A DNA stretch of 64,000 nucleotides from Chelatococcus sambhunathii (GTDB lineage Bacteria; Pseudomonadota; Alphaproteobacteria; Rhizobiales; Beijerinckiaceae). Made by a program: the position numbers and the translations under genes. The DNA lies in contig NZ_LIOL01000001.1 in assembly GCF_001418005.1 (NCBI RefSeq), forward strand, positions 248,001 to 312,000. Direction: 5' to 3'. Below the pieces are notes generated by a model, which had not been told where the DNA came from, did not search any database, and saw only the letters and a list, made by a program, of their open reading frames with translations. This document shows positions 45,226-56,464 of the stretch, piece by piece. Each line of letters opens with the position of its first letter. Positions within the stretch are counted from its first letter, which is position 1.

Positions 45226-46239
45226 ATGCCGCGCATGACCATGATCGAGGCCATCCGCTCGGCCATCGACATATCCATGGAGCGGGACGGCAAGGTCGTC
45301 GTCTTCGGCGAGGATGTCGGCTATTTCGGCGGCGTCTTCCGCTGCACGGCCGGACTTCAGCAGAAATATGGCAAGACGCGCTGCTTCGATACACCGATCA
45401 GCGAGCTCGGTATCGTCGGCACCGCCATCGGCATGGCGGCCTACGGCCTCAGGCCCTGCGTGGAGGTGCAGTTTGCAGACTATGTCTATCCGGCCTACGA
45501 CCAGATCGTCTCGGAAGCGGCCCGTATCCGCTACCGCTCGAACGGCCAGTTCACCTGTCCCATCGTCGTGCGCATGCCGTCGGGCGGCGGCATCTTCGGC
45601 GGCCAGACCCACAGCCAGAGCCCTGAAGCGCTCTTCACGCACGTCTGCGGCCTGAAGGTGGTGGTGCCCTCGAACCCGCGCGACGCCAAGGGGCTACTGA
45701 TCTCCGCGATCGAGGACCCCGACCCGGTCATCTTCCTGGAGCCGAAGCGGCTCTACAATGGACCGTTCGACGGCCATCACGAACGGCCGGTGACGCCGTG
45801 GTCCGGGCATCCGCTCGGCGAAGTGGATGCTGGCCATTTCACCGTCCCGCTCGGCAAGGCCGAGGTGCGCCGGCAGGGCAGCAGCGTCACGGTCCTCGCC
45901 TATGGCACGATGGTCTATGTGGCGGAGGCCGCCGCGCAGGAGACCGGCATCGATGCCGAGATCATCGACTTGCGGACGCTGCTGCCGCTCGATCTCGACG
46001 CAATCATCGAGTCTGTCCGCAAGACCGGGCGTTGCGTGATCGTGCATGAGGCAACGCTGACCTCCGGCTTCGGTGCGGAGCTCGCTGCCCTCGTCCAGGA
46101 GCATTGCTTCTACCAACTCGAAGCGCCCGTCGGTCGGGTCACCGGCTGGGACACGCCCTACCCCCACGCCCAGGAATGGGACTATTTCCCCGGCCCGGCC
46201 CGCGTTGGCGAGGCACTGGTGCGAGCGATGGAGGCCTGA
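45226..46239 (+). CDS. bkdA2: Branched-chain 2-oxoacid dehydrogenase E1 beta subunit
   Basis: 337 residues, partner of E1 alpha in the alpha2beta2 decarboxylase. Diagnostic segments: FGEDVGYFGGVFRCTAGL, RCFDTPISELGIVGTAIG, GGGIFGGQTHSQSPEALF (ThDP/E2-contact region) and DLRTLLPLDLDAI. Starts 3 bp after the E1 alpha stop; its own stop directly abuts the E2 start codon, so stoichiometric coupled translation is expected. Confidence 0.96.
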   Translation: MPRMTMIEAIRSAIDISMERDGKVVVFGEDVGYFGGVFRCTAGLQQKYGKTRCFDTPISELGIVGTAIGMAAYGLRPCVEVQFADYVYPAYDQIVSEAARIRYRSNGQFTCPIVVRMPSGGGIFGGQTHSQSPEALFTHVCGLKVVVPSNPRDAKGLLISAIEDPDPVIFLEPKRLYNGPFDGHHERPVTPWSGHPLGEVDAGHFTVPLGKAEVRRQGSSVTVLAYGTMVYVAEAAAQETGIDAEIIDLRTLLPLDLDAIIESVRKTGRCVIVHEATLTSGFGAELAALVQEHCFYQLEAPVGRVTGWDTPYPHAQEWDYFPGPARVGEALVRAMEA

Positions 46240-47532
46240 ATGGGCGAGCGCATCGTCAAGCTGCCCGACGTCGGCGAGGGGATCGCTGAGGCGGAACTCG
46301 TCGAATGGCATGTGAAGGTCGGCGACCTGGTGCGCGAGGACGCCGTTCTCGCCGCTGTGATGACCGACAAGGCGACGGTCGAGATTCCCTCCCCCGTCGA
46401 GGGTGAAGTCGCCTGGATCGGCGCGGAGATCGGCGAGAAGGTGGCCGTAGGCGCACCGCTCGTGCGGCTCCGGACCCCGGGTGAGGACGACACCGACGCA
46501 CCGGCGACGGCGGCAACCGGCCAGGGTGCGCAACCGGCTGAGGCGGAACCGTCCCGGTCGCCCGTGCCCGGGACGGTGGCGGAAGAGGCGGAGCCGAAGC
46601 CTGCCCGGGCCCCCGCAGCGCGCGCCACGCCCGCGTTAGGAGTGGCCCCGAGGCCATCGGGCGCGAAGCCGATCGCCTCGCCTGCCGTCCGCGGCCGTGC
46701 GCGGGAGGCGGGTATCGACCTGCGCCAGGTGCCGGGAACGGGCCCCGCCGGCCGCATCACGCACGAGGACCTCGACGCCTTCCTGAGGGAGGGGCCTGTC
46801 GGAACCCCGCGTTCAAGGCTCGCGCCGGACAATTCGGTCGAGGAGATCAAGGTCATCGGCCTGCGCCGGCGCATCGCGGAGCGGATGGAGCTCGCGCATG
46901 CCCGCATCGTGCCGATCACCTATGTGGAAGAGGTAGACGTCACCGCGCTCGAGGAGTTGCGGACCAAGCTCAACGCCGAGAAACGCGGCGACCGCCCGCG
47001 TCTGACGCTCCTGCCCTTCCTCATGCGCGCCATGGTCACGGCCATCCGCGAGCAGCCGATGATCAACGCTCACTACGAGGACGAGGCCGGGCTTCTCCGC
47101 CGCTTCGGCGGAATCCATATCGGCATCGCGACGCAGACCGATGCCGGCCTCCTCGTCCCCGTCGTCAGGCACGTGGAAGCCCGCGACATCTGGGACTGCG
47201 CAGCCGCGCTGAACCGCCTCGCGGAGGCCGCGCGCACGGGCACGGCGACGCGTGAGGAGCTCACCGGCTCGACGATCACCATTACCTCCCTCGGCGCCCT
47301 CGGCGGCATCGCCACGACGCCGGTGATCAACCGGCCGGAAGTCGCCATCGTCGGGGTCAACAGGATGGCGGTCCGGCCGCTCTGGGACGGCAAGGAATTT
47401 GTTCCGCGCAAGGTCATGAACCTGTCGTCATCGTTCGACCATCGCATCATCGACGGCTGGAATGCCGCCGTCTTCGTGCAGCGCATCAAGGCGCTCCTTG
47501 AGACCCCTGCCCTGATCTTCGTGGAAGGCTGA
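46240..47532 (+). CDS. bkdB: Dihydrolipoamide acyltransferase E2 of the branched-chain complex
   Basis: Core of the BCKDH complex, transferring the acyl group to CoA. 430 residues: a single lipoyl domain with Lys44 in [10 protein letters not shown]; an Ala/Pro-rich linker (about 85-140); a peripheral subunit-binding domain ([28 protein letters not shown]); and the catalytic domain ending [17 protein letters not shown] with the active-site His/Asp. No gap separates it from the E1 beta gene. Confidence 0.96.
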   Translation: MGERIVKLPDVGEGIAEAELVEWHVKVGDLVREDAVLAAVMTDKATVEIPSPVEGEVAWIGAEIGEKVAVGAPLVRLRTPGEDDTDAPATAATGQGAQPAEAEPSRSPVPGTVAEEAEPKPARAPAARATPALGVAPRPSGAKPIASPAVRGRAREAGIDLRQVPGTGPAGRITHEDLDAFLREGPVGTPRSRLAPDNSVEEIKVIGLRRRIAERMELAHARIVPITYVEEVDVTALEELRTKLNAEKRGDRPRLTLLPFLMRAMVTAIREQPMINAHYEDEAGLLRRFGGIHIGIATQTDAGLLVPVVRHVEARDIWDCAAALNRLAEAARTGTATREELTGSTITITSLGALGGIATTPVINRPEVAIVGVNRMAVRPLWDGKEFVPRKVMNLSSSFDHRIIDGWNAAVFVQRIKALLETPALIFVEG

Positions 47533-47540
47533 GGAAGACG

Positions 47541-48935
47541 ATGAACGAGATCGTTTGCTCGCTGCTCGTGATCGGCGCCGGCCCCGGCGGCTATGTCTGT
47601 GCGATCCGCGCCGGCCAGCTCGGCATCGATACGGTGATCGTCGAGAGCGGCAAGCTCGGCGGCACCTGCCTCAATGTCGGCTGCATTCCCTCCAAGGCGC
47701 TGATCCACGCGGCGGAAGAATTCGAGAAGGCCGTCCATTGGTCGGGCGCCTCGGCCCCGCTCGGCATATCCGTCTCTGCGCCAACCCTCGACCTGAAGAA
47801 GACGATCGCCTGGAAGGACCACGTCGTCGGCCGCCTCAACAACGGTGTCGCGAATCTCCTCAAGAAGGCTGGCGTAAAGTCCGTCCACGGCCGGGCCCGC
47901 TTCCGCGACGGCAAGACGGTCGCCGTTGAGACCGAGACGGGGGTGCAGGTCATCCGCGCGCAGGCGATCGTCATCGCCACGGGCTCCGAACCGGTTGCGC
48001 TGCCGAACCTGCCCTTCGGCGGAACGGTGGTCTCGTCCAGCGAAGCGCTGGCCCTGACGAAGCTGCCAGAGACACTCGTCGTTGTCGGCGGCGGCTATAT
48101 CGGCCTCGAACTGGGCATGGCCTTCGCCAAGCTCGGCACCGCCGTCACCGTGGTGGAAGCCGAATCCCGGATCCTGCCGCTTTATGACGCGGAGCTGACG
48201 CGGCCGGTCGTCAAGCGGCTGAAGGAGATCGGCGTCTCGGTGCTGACCGGCACCAAAGCGCGCGGCCTGTCGGGCAAGGGCGATGCGCTCATCGTCGAGA
48301 CCGCAAGCGGCGAGAAGCGCGTCCCGGCCGAAAAGGTGCTGGTAGCGGTCGGCCGCCGCCCGGTCACCGACGGCTGGGGCCTCGAGGAGATCGATCTCGA
48401 CATGGCCGGCCGCTTCCTGCGCATCGACGATCAATGCCGCACCTCGATGCGCGGCATCTATGCGATCGGCGACGTGACCGGCGAGCCCATGCTCGCGCAT
48501 CGCGCCATGGCGCAGGGCGAGATGGTCGCCGAGATCGTCGCCGGCAGGCGCCGCAGCTGGGATGTCCGCGCCATCCCCGCCATCTGCTTCACCGATCCCG
48601 AGATCGTCGCGGTCGGGCTGTCACCGGAAGAGGCGCGCGCCGGAGGCCGCGAGATCAAGATCGGCCAGTTTCCCTTCAGCGCCAACGGGCGCGCCATGAC
48701 GCGCCTCGGCGAGGACGGCTTCGTGCGCATCGTCGCGCGCGCCGACAACCACCTGGTGCTCGGCATCCAGGCGGTCGGCCAAGGGGTATCCGAACTCTCG
48801 ACGGCCTTCGGCCTCGCCATCGAGATGGGCGCGCGGCTCGAGGACGTGGCCGCCACGATCCACGCCCACCCGACGCAGGGCGAGGCCTTCCAGGAAGCGG
48901 CCCTCAAGGCGCTCGGCCATGCGTTGCACATCTAG
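47541..48935 (+). CDS. lpdV: Dihydrolipoyl dehydrogenase E3 of the branched-chain complex
   Basis: FAD/NAD+ flavoprotein regenerating lipoamide. 464 residues: [19 protein letters not shown] (FAD), redox disulfide [20 protein letters not shown] site [19 protein letters not shown], the [13 protein letters not shown] segment, and the catalytic His near [10 protein letters not shown]. The HPTQGE form replaces the more common HPT(L)SE. Fourth gene of the operon, 8 bp after the E2 stop, making the cluster a self-sufficient BCKDH. Confidence 0.96.
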   Translation: MNEIVCSLLVIGAGPGGYVCAIRAGQLGIDTVIVESGKLGGTCLNVGCIPSKALIHAAEEFEKAVHWSGASAPLGISVSAPTLDLKKTIAWKDHVVGRLNNGVANLLKKAGVKSVHGRARFRDGKTVAVETETGVQVIRAQAIVIATGSEPVALPNLPFGGTVVSSSEALALTKLPETLVVVGGGYIGLELGMAFAKLGTAVTVVEAESRILPLYDAELTRPVVKRLKEIGVSVLTGTKARGLSGKGDALIVETASGEKRVPAEKVLVAVGRRPVTDGWGLEEIDLDMAGRFLRIDDQCRTSMRGIYAIGDVTGEPMLAHRAMAQGEMVAEIVAGRRRSWDVRAIPAICFTDPEIVAVGLSPEEARAGGREIKIGQFPFSANGRAMTRLGEDGFVRIVARADNHLVLGIQAVGQGVSELSTAFGLAIEMGARLEDVAATIHAHPTQGEAFQEAALKALGHALHI

Positions 48936-48938
48936 CCG

Positions 48939-49102
48939 GCCACCTTGCCGCCGCTGGCGTCTCAATGAGCAGGATCAGCCAGTATCTTGGGCACTCGAAC
49001 ACAACCGTCACTGAGCGCGTCTACACGAGGTTTGCCCCGGATCACTTGCGCGAGGAAGCCGGCATCCTCGACTTCACGCGCGTCCGCAGCGCAGGCCGAT
49101 AG
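48939..49102 (+). pseudogene. C-terminal remnant of a tyrosine recombinase/integrase
   Basis: Encodes HLAAAGVSMSRISQYLGHS, then TTVTERVYTRFAPDHLREEA: the final LGHS box and the nucleophilic Tyr region of phage-type integrases. Everything upstream, including the catalytic Arg/His/Arg part, is missing because the sequence runs directly into lpdV. It lies about 65 bp from the 3' end of a tRNA gene, the usual site of integration, so it marks an old lost genomic element. Confidence 0.75.
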
Positions 49103-49166
49103 GTTCGATGAACCTTAGAGCAATCCGTTTTTGGGAAAGAAAATTCCGTTATTCCAAGACGTTAAT

Positions 49167-49242
49167 TGGTGGGCCAGGCAGGACTCGAACCTGCAACCAG
49201 ACCGTTATGAGCGGCCGGCTCTAACCATTGAGCTACTGGCCC
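49167..49242 (-). tRNA. tRNA with CAU anticodon, probably tRNA-Ile2 (lysidine type)
   Basis: 76 nt including encoded CCA. Acceptor stem GGGCCAG/CTGGCCC, D stem GCTC/GAGC, anticodon stem GGCCG/CGGTC with loop CTCATAA (anticodon at 49207-49209), T stem GCAGG/CCTGC with TTCGAGT loop. CAU can mean elongator Met or Ile2; the short AATGGTTA D-loop and overall likeness to E. coli ileX favour Ile2 read as AUA after lysidine modification. Elongator tRNA-Met is the alternative. Confidence 0.9.
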
Positions 49243-49371
49243 GTCAAGGACGTGGCGCCGCCGGCACGGTGTGCGGCACAAAGACATTCCGCAGCGCCGA
49301 GCTTCCATGGCACAGGCGGCGGACGCTGACAATACCGTCCGCCGCTGCATGCATGCCATGGCCCGCCAGCT

Positions 49372-51030
49372 TCATTCGGCGATGCGCAACGCACCGATGT
49401 TGCGTGCGATCTCTTCGAAGACGGCGATGATCTCGTCGGGCGTGGCCGCGATATAGGCGAGCCGGTGGCTCGAATCCGTCGGGTCGACGGATGCGCAACT
49501 GGTCAAGAGCGAAAGGCCCGCCTTGCTGATGGGCGCATCGGGCGTGGAGAAGGCCACCGTATAGACGATGATGCCCTTCTCCTTGGCATTGGAGCAGGCC
49601 TCCAGCGTCTTGCCGTCCATCACCGTGGTGGCCTTGGCAGCAGTGGTCACCCCGCTCGCCAACCGGTTGTTCGTGTAATAGCCGAAGGGCGAGTAGATCG
49701 ACCTGTTCAGCGTATTGCTCGCCGAGTTCCAAACATTGTCGCCGTCCGTCATCAGGATGATGATCTTGCGGTTGTTCTCCGTGCCATAGGCGCGGCCGTC
49801 GGCGAAGGGCGTGTTCGGCGAGATGGTGCGCCAGCCCCACATGAAGCCCTCGAACAGATTGGTATTGCCCGAGGCATTCATGCCATCGATGGCGCTGCGG
49901 ATCGTCTGCGCGGTGCCGGTGAGGCGCGTCAGCTCGCGCGCGTCACAGCTCGCGTTGGGGCCGCGCGAGTTGCTGCGCTTCGACGAATTTCCACCGATCC
50001 TGTATTTGCACACGCGCTGCTGTGCATCGACCTCGGAGCTGGGCGACGACGGCTGACAGGCACTGTTGCTGTCATCGATGTAGCTGTTGGTAAAGCGCCC
50101 GCTGTAGATGGTGCTGGTTTGGTCCTTGGTCCCAGGTTCGTCCGGTGCGAACTGCGGCACGAAATAGCTGTTGCCGTCGCTCTGGCTGACCGGCGTGTCC
50201 TTGACCCCATGTTCACCGGGTCGTGTTTCGACACATCCAGCCCAATCGACGCCGAGTTCCTTGAAGAGCGCAAAGCGTGTCGCGGGGTTCCAGGCGCCCG
50301 ACCTCGTGTCGAGCTTGATGTTCTCCCAATGGATCGACGACTTCGCCCCCAGATCCAGCCAGGAGGCCGAGGCCGACGGATTGGTCTTGTTGTAATACTG
50401 TGCCCCAACCTTGACCGATAGCGTGAAGGGCACCACCGACATCTTCGTGCGTTCGGCAATGGCCGGGCTGGCGTACATCGTATCGACCAGCTTCTTCGCC
50501 GCGTCCTTCGTCGCCGCCATCTTGGTGCGCCCTCCGACATAGGCCCCCATGGAGCCCGAGTTGTCCATGACGAGAGCGATCTCGAAGGTATCGTTGGAAA
50601 TGACGGTACGGGTATAGGCGCTGATCGGGATGGGGTCCTTGCTGAGCCGCCCGATGTTCATGATGATCGGCGGGTAGGCTGCCGAGGTGTAGAGCTTCAT
50701 CTCCGTCTGGGCGTTGCTGATCCATATGTCGTCGATACGCGCGGCCGAGCCGCCCATCTTGGCGAGATCCGGTCCCATCATCGCGGCGAAATAGGTTTGC
50801 GCAATCGCGAGCAGTTCCGCCTTCGATTTCTGTGAGGCGAGCGGGGCAATGGCCACGATCGTCGCGTCAGTGGCGCGCTGCAGCTTGGTGCGCAAGGTGG
50901 CGGCGCGCGAGTAGTCGACCGCGACGCCTATGGAAAAGACAAGCGGCAACAGGGCGAGCGCGAACCAGATGGCGATGTTGCCGCCCTGATCGGCCGAGAA
51001 CCGGAACAGCAGGTTGGACTTGGACGTCAT
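49372..51030 (-). CDS. TadE/TadG-like pilus assembly protein with VWA domain
   Basis: 552 residues. A type IV-pilin-like N-terminus (DQGGNIAIWFALALLPLVFS, one membrane segment at about 19-41) is followed by a periplasmic region and a VWA domain with MIDAS motif ALVMDNSGSMG; IIILMTDGDNVWN lies in the second half. This is the TadG architecture of Flp/Tad pili or a related surface adhesin. A long insert with Cys residues (about 290-400) separates VWA halves. ATG at 51030 has GAGG 7 bp upstream. No other tad genes are in the window. Confidence 0.88.
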   Translation of the reverse strand: MTSKSNLLFRFSADQGGNIAIWFALALLPLVFSIGVAVDYSRAATLRTKLQRATDATIVAIAPLASQKSKAELLAIAQTYFAAMMGPDLAKMGGSAARIDDIWISNAQTEMKLYTSAAYPPIIMNIGRLSKDPIPISAYTRTVISNDTFEIALVMDNSGSMGAYVGGRTKMAATKDAAKKLVDTMYASPAIAERTKMSVVPFTLSVKVGAQYYNKTNPSASASWLDLGAKSSIHWENIKLDTRSGAWNPATRFALFKELGVDWAGCVETRPGEHGVKDTPVSQSDGNSYFVPQFAPDEPGTKDQTSTIYSGRFTNSYIDDSNSACQPSSPSSEVDAQQRVCKYRIGGNSSKRSNSRGPNASCDARELTRLTGTAQTIRSAIDGMNASGNTNLFEGFMWGWRTISPNTPFADGRAYGTENNRKIIILMTDGDNVWNSASNTLNRSIYSPFGYYTNNRLASGVTTAAKATTVMDGKTLEACSNAKEKGIIVYTVAFSTPDAPISKAGLSLLTSCASVDPTDSSHRLAYIAATPDEIIAVFEEIARNIGALRIAE

Positions 51031-51245
51031 CCGCGAACCTCGATGGCAACAGGATGACAATGCCACAGAGCCGTAAAGTGCTGGTTTCGCCCGATCCGCG
51101 CGTTTCACCGAGCGGCTTAACCGGACGGTAGCGATATTGGCGCCTTTCGGCTCTGCAGGGGATGCGCGGCAGCCGAGCGTCCAGGCCGGTTGACAGGGCG
51201 CGAGCCATGCCGGCTTCTCGCGATCTGCATGAGGAAGGACCCACC

Positions 51246-51962
51246 ATGAACGCGCACGGCGCGCCCGCACGGACAACCCGAACGGCGACACTGACCCTGC
51301 GCGGGGTCGTCGATGGCGCGCGCGAGATCGCGCCAGTCGCCATCTTCGTCATTCCCTTCGGCATCGCCTTCGGCGCCGCAGCCATCGAGAAGGGGCTATC
51401 AGCGCCCCTGTCCGTCCTCATGAGCACTTTCGTCTTCGCCGGCGCCTCACAGTTCGCAGCGCTCGACCTGTGGGCCTCGCCGATGCCCTATCTGATGCTG
51501 GCGCTGACGGTCTTCGCGGTGAATGCCCGCCACATCCTGCTCGGCGCGGCACTCGCCCCCTGGCTGCTGCACCTGCCGATGGCCAAGCGCTATGCGGTCC
51601 TCAGCGTGCTGAGCGATCCCAACTGGGCGCAGGCCACCCGTGCCCTGCAGCGGGGCGAAACCGACGCGGGGCTCGTTCTCGGCAGCGGGCTGCTCATGTG
51701 GATCGCCTGGATCATCGCCACCGCGATCGGCGCCGTGCTCGGCTCGAATCTAGGCGATCTCACCCGTTTCGGCTTCGATGTCCTGATGATCGCGTTCTTC
51801 GCCGCGGCCGTCGTCGGCCAGTGGCGCGGCCTGCCGGACCTGGTGCCGTGGCTGGTTGCGGCAACCGTTGCCCTCGCCGGCGCTTGGATACTTCCCTTCG
51901 GCTGGCACGTCGTCGCAGGGGCGCTCGCCGGTGGCATCACGGGAGCGCTCAGGCATGGTTGA
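51246..51962 (+). CDS. azlC: AzlC family branched-chain amino acid exporter, large subunit
   Basis: 238-residue inner-membrane protein: VAIFVIPFGIAFGAAAIEKG, MSTFVFAGASQFAALDLWA and VFAVNARHILLGAALAPWL are AzlC/YgaZ signatures. With AzlD it forms an exporter for valine, leucine, isoleucine or similar amino acids. ATG at 51246 has GAGGAAGG upstream. Overlaps azlD by 8 bp. Confidence 0.94.
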   Translation: MNAHGAPARTTRTATLTLRGVVDGAREIAPVAIFVIPFGIAFGAAAIEKGLSAPLSVLMSTFVFAGASQFAALDLWASPMPYLMLALTVFAVNARHILLGAALAPWLLHLPMAKRYAVLSVLSDPNWAQATRALQRGETDAGLVLGSGLLMWIAWIIATAIGAVLGSNLGDLTRFGFDVLMIAFFAAAVVGQWRGLPDLVPWLVAATVALAGAWILPFGWHVVAGALAGGITGALRHG

Positions 51963-52260
51963 CGAGACGACCGCCCTTCTCGCCATCGCGCTCATGGCCA
52001 CGGTCACGTTCCTGACCCGGATCGGCGGCGTCGTCATCATGAGCTTCGTGCCGATCACGCCGCGCATCGAGGCCTTCCTACGGCATCTGGCCGTGTCGGT
52101 CATCGTGGCGCTGGTGGTGCCTGCCGCCGTCAAGGGCGGACCGACGGCAATGCTGGCGGTGGCGACGGCGGGGCTCGTGATGGTGCTGACGCGCAGCGCC
52201 GTCGGCGCCATGCTGGCAGGGGTCGCCTGCGCCGCCCTGCTGAGGGCGCTGCCGATCTGA
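51955..52260 (+). CDS. azlD: AzlD family branched-chain amino acid exporter, small subunit
   Basis: 101 residues with four hydrophobic segments (LLAIALMATVTFLTRIGGVV, FLRHLAVSVIVALVVPAAV and two C-terminal helices). Matches AzlD/YgaH, the small partner of AzlC. Start ATG 51955 lies within the azlC 3' end, so the subunits are translationally coupled. Confidence 0.93.
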   Translation: MVDETTALLAIALMATVTFLTRIGGVVIMSFVPITPRIEAFLRHLAVSVIVALVVPAAVKGGPTAMLAVATAGLVMVLTRSAVGAMLAGVACAALLRALPI

Positions 52261-52264
52261 CCTC

Positions 52265-53647
52265 TCAGGGCCGGTAGACCTCGACCGCGTCACTCAGGCC
52301 GTCGAGTTCATATTGGCCAAGCCGGCGTGGATCGGCCCAAAGGCGTTCGACGAAGGCGCGTGTCATCAGCAGGGCCTCGCCGAGCTGGCGGTTGAGCTTG
52401 GCGACCCGGCTCGTCACGTTGACGTCCCGCCCCACAACCGTGAAATCGAGCCGGTCGCCTGAGCCGACATTGCCATAGGCTGCCTCGCCATGGTGAAGGG
52501 CGATGCCGGCGGCGAGCTGGATGCGCAGTTCGCCCGCCTCATTGGCCGCGGCAAGACGGGCGAGCCCCGACTGGGCGGCATCGAGCGCCGACTGGGCAGC
52601 CGCGCCCGTATCGTCCCCCCGGTCGCGGAAGATGGCGAGAAGCCCGTCGCCCATGTATTTCAACACCTCCCCACCCTCGCTCTCGATGGGCGGCACGAGG
52701 CAGTCGAAGTAGCCGTTGAGCAGGTCGACCGTCTCCTCCGGCGCCAGGTTCGAGGTCAGGCGCGTATAACCGCGCATGTCGGCGAACAGGATCGCCGAGC
52801 GGATGCGCGTCACCTCGCCACGCCGCACATCGCCGGACAGCACACGCTTATGCGGCTCATCGCCGATATAGGTGCGCAGCACGTGGCCAAGTGTGATGTA
52901 GCCGGCGGTGATCTCCATCACCGCGCCGATGGCCGGCATAACGGCCTCGATCAGCGCCCGGTGCTCAGGCGAGAAGCCTTCGGGGGACTTGGTGGCGAAG
53001 GCGATGCCGTTCGCATCGCCGTTGGCGAAGAACACCGGGAAGCACAGATAGTGCGTGTAGCCGGCCTCCTTCAGCTCCGGCACGATGCCGTAACAGTCGT
53101 CCGCGGTCTTCGGCAGCCACAACTGCAACGGCCGGCGAGTCTGGTGCACGGCATAGAAGGGGCTGCGCCGATAGCCGTCGTGCGATTCAACCCGGTATGG
53201 GAACGCCTGAAGGGTGACGCCCGCCCCCTTGATCCAGGTGCGCGAAATGGCGGCGTGCAGCGAGTGCAGGGTCTTGATGGTGAGCGACACGCGGTCGATG
53301 GGCAGACCCGCGGCCAGCATGCGCTCGCACATGCCGGCGACGATGGCGACGGAATCGCGCATCTGCCGTGCCTCGCTCAAGAGCCAGTCACGCAGCGCGA
53401 TGCTCGCCCTCAGACCGTCGGGCGACAATTGGCCGGCGAGCATGTAGGTACTGTCGCACTGCGGGCAGTCGAAGAGAGATTGCCCCTTCGGTCCGACGGC
53501 GATCTCCGCCTTCTCCATGGCGATCGGCACGCCCGCGCCGACCGGTGCCGCCACCTTTCCCGGCACGGCATCGACCATGGGGGAATCGGGCGCATCGACA
53601 TGGGACGCCGCGAGAGGTGGGCGGGAGGTGATCTCTTCCGTGGTCAT
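52265..53647 (-). CDS. Class III adenylate/guanylate cyclase with N-terminal sensor region
   Basis: 460 residues, no membrane segment. A Pro/Ala-rich start with a lone CPQC motif is followed by a GAF-like region (about 110-255) and a class III cyclase domain: SAILFADMRGYTRLT with the first metal Asp, EVLKYMGDGLLAIF with the second, and VVGRDVNVTSRVAKLN with the transition-state Asn/Arg. It probably makes cAMP in response to a cytosolic signal. ATG at 53647 is chosen over the upstream start because family sequence begins later; the ribosome-binding site is weak. Confidence 0.9.
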   Translation of the reverse strand: MTTEEITSRPPLAASHVDAPDSPMVDAVPGKVAAPVGAGVPIAMEKAEIAVGPKGQSLFDCPQCDSTYMLAGQLSPDGLRASIALRDWLLSEARQMRDSVAIVAGMCERMLAAGLPIDRVSLTIKTLHSLHAAISRTWIKGAGVTLQAFPYRVESHDGYRRSPFYAVHQTRRPLQLWLPKTADDCYGIVPELKEAGYTHYLCFPVFFANGDANGIAFATKSPEGFSPEHRALIEAVMPAIGAVMEITAGYITLGHVLRTYIGDEPHKRVLSGDVRRGEVTRIRSAILFADMRGYTRLTSNLAPEETVDLLNGYFDCLVPPIESEGGEVLKYMGDGLLAIFRDRGDDTGAAAQSALDAAQSGLARLAAANEAGELRIQLAAGIALHHGEAAYGNVGSGDRLDFTVVGRDVNVTSRVAKLNRQLGEALLMTRAFVERLWADPRRLGQYELDGLSDAVEVYRP

Positions 53648-53883
53648 GGCTTCGTATATTGGGATCGGCGGGCGCTCGCGCCAAGGGGCACGGCATCGAA
53701 TTCCTCCCTTGCCGCAGTTTGTGCTTGGCAAGCGACGGCTCTGCGGCTAGCAACACGCCGCACCGCACAATAACGCGGCGCCGTAAGCGTCCGACGTCAG
53801 GCAACGCATCACATGAGCCGCCGCAGGCGGGGTGATGCGTTCGCAGACCCCTGATCGCCTCCGGTGGCAACCGGATTCAGACC

Positions 53884-54150
53884 ATGACCGAAACCACGCA
53901 ACCGCGGCGCGTCAGGCTGCCCGCCCGTTACGCCGGAATCGTGATGCCTTTCGTGCTCTCGATCATCATGACCTTTATCGTCTCGGGCATCTCGACCCTG
54001 ATGAACGTCGGGCTGCGACCGGAATTCCTTTCACTCTGGCCCGCCGCCTGGGGCCTGTCCTGGCTCGTCGCGTTCCCGACGCTGCTCCTCGTGACGCCGG
54101 TCGCACGCCGCATCGTGGGGCTTCTCGTCCATCCGCCGTCAGCCCCCTGA
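53884..54150 (+). CDS. Small membrane protein, DUF2798-like
   Basis: 88 residues with two membrane segments (VMPFVLSIIMTFIVSGISTL and LSWLVAFPTLLLVTPVARRI). The pattern RYAGIVMPFVLSxxMTxIVSxxST matches DUF2798 proteins. No function is known. Stands alone between the cyclase and the rpoD terminator. Confidence 0.8.
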   Translation: MTETTQPRRVRLPARYAGIVMPFVLSIIMTFIVSGISTLMNVGLRPEFLSLWPAAWGLSWLVAFPTLLLVTPVARRIVGLLVHPPSAP

Positions 54151-54220
54151 CGCGGAAATGCCCGGCCCGCCTCCTCCGCGGAAGAAGCGCCGGACATTCC
54201 GCCATCGCAGGTCAAAAGAA

Positions 54221-54244
54221 AAGGGCGGCCTTTCGGCCGCCCTT
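54221..54244 (-). terminator. Rho-independent terminator after rpoD
   Basis: Perfect 10-bp arms (54221-54230 and 54235-54244) with a 4-base loop; on the minus strand the stem is followed by a T-rich run (AAAAGAAAA on the plus strand just below 54221). It sits 18 bp after the rpoD stop and can also end the convergent DUF2798-type transcript. Confidence 0.85.
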
Positions 54245-54262
54245 CTTCCCCGTCCGGGACGA

Positions 54263-56257
<1,995 letters not shown>

Positions 56258-56464
56258 ATCTGACTGCTCCACTCGCCCCGGTCCATCGCGCCCGGCAGGC
56301 TCTCCAGCTGCAACAGACGAAAAGGCAGCGCCGGCACGGGCCGGGCCACCCGATCACTCATCTGCCGATCAAGCCAAAGATCGTTTGCCTAACCGTTAAC
56401 CATCTCCCGGCTTCACCTGTCGACCACAACTTTCGTGGCCGGTGCATCTTGCCTGCGGCCCGCA

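Noticed and set aside
49131-49430. Short frames across the tRNA encoding WARQDSNLQP or VAQWLEPAAHNGL
   Set aside because: These are well-known false proteins produced by translating tRNA genes and their antisense.
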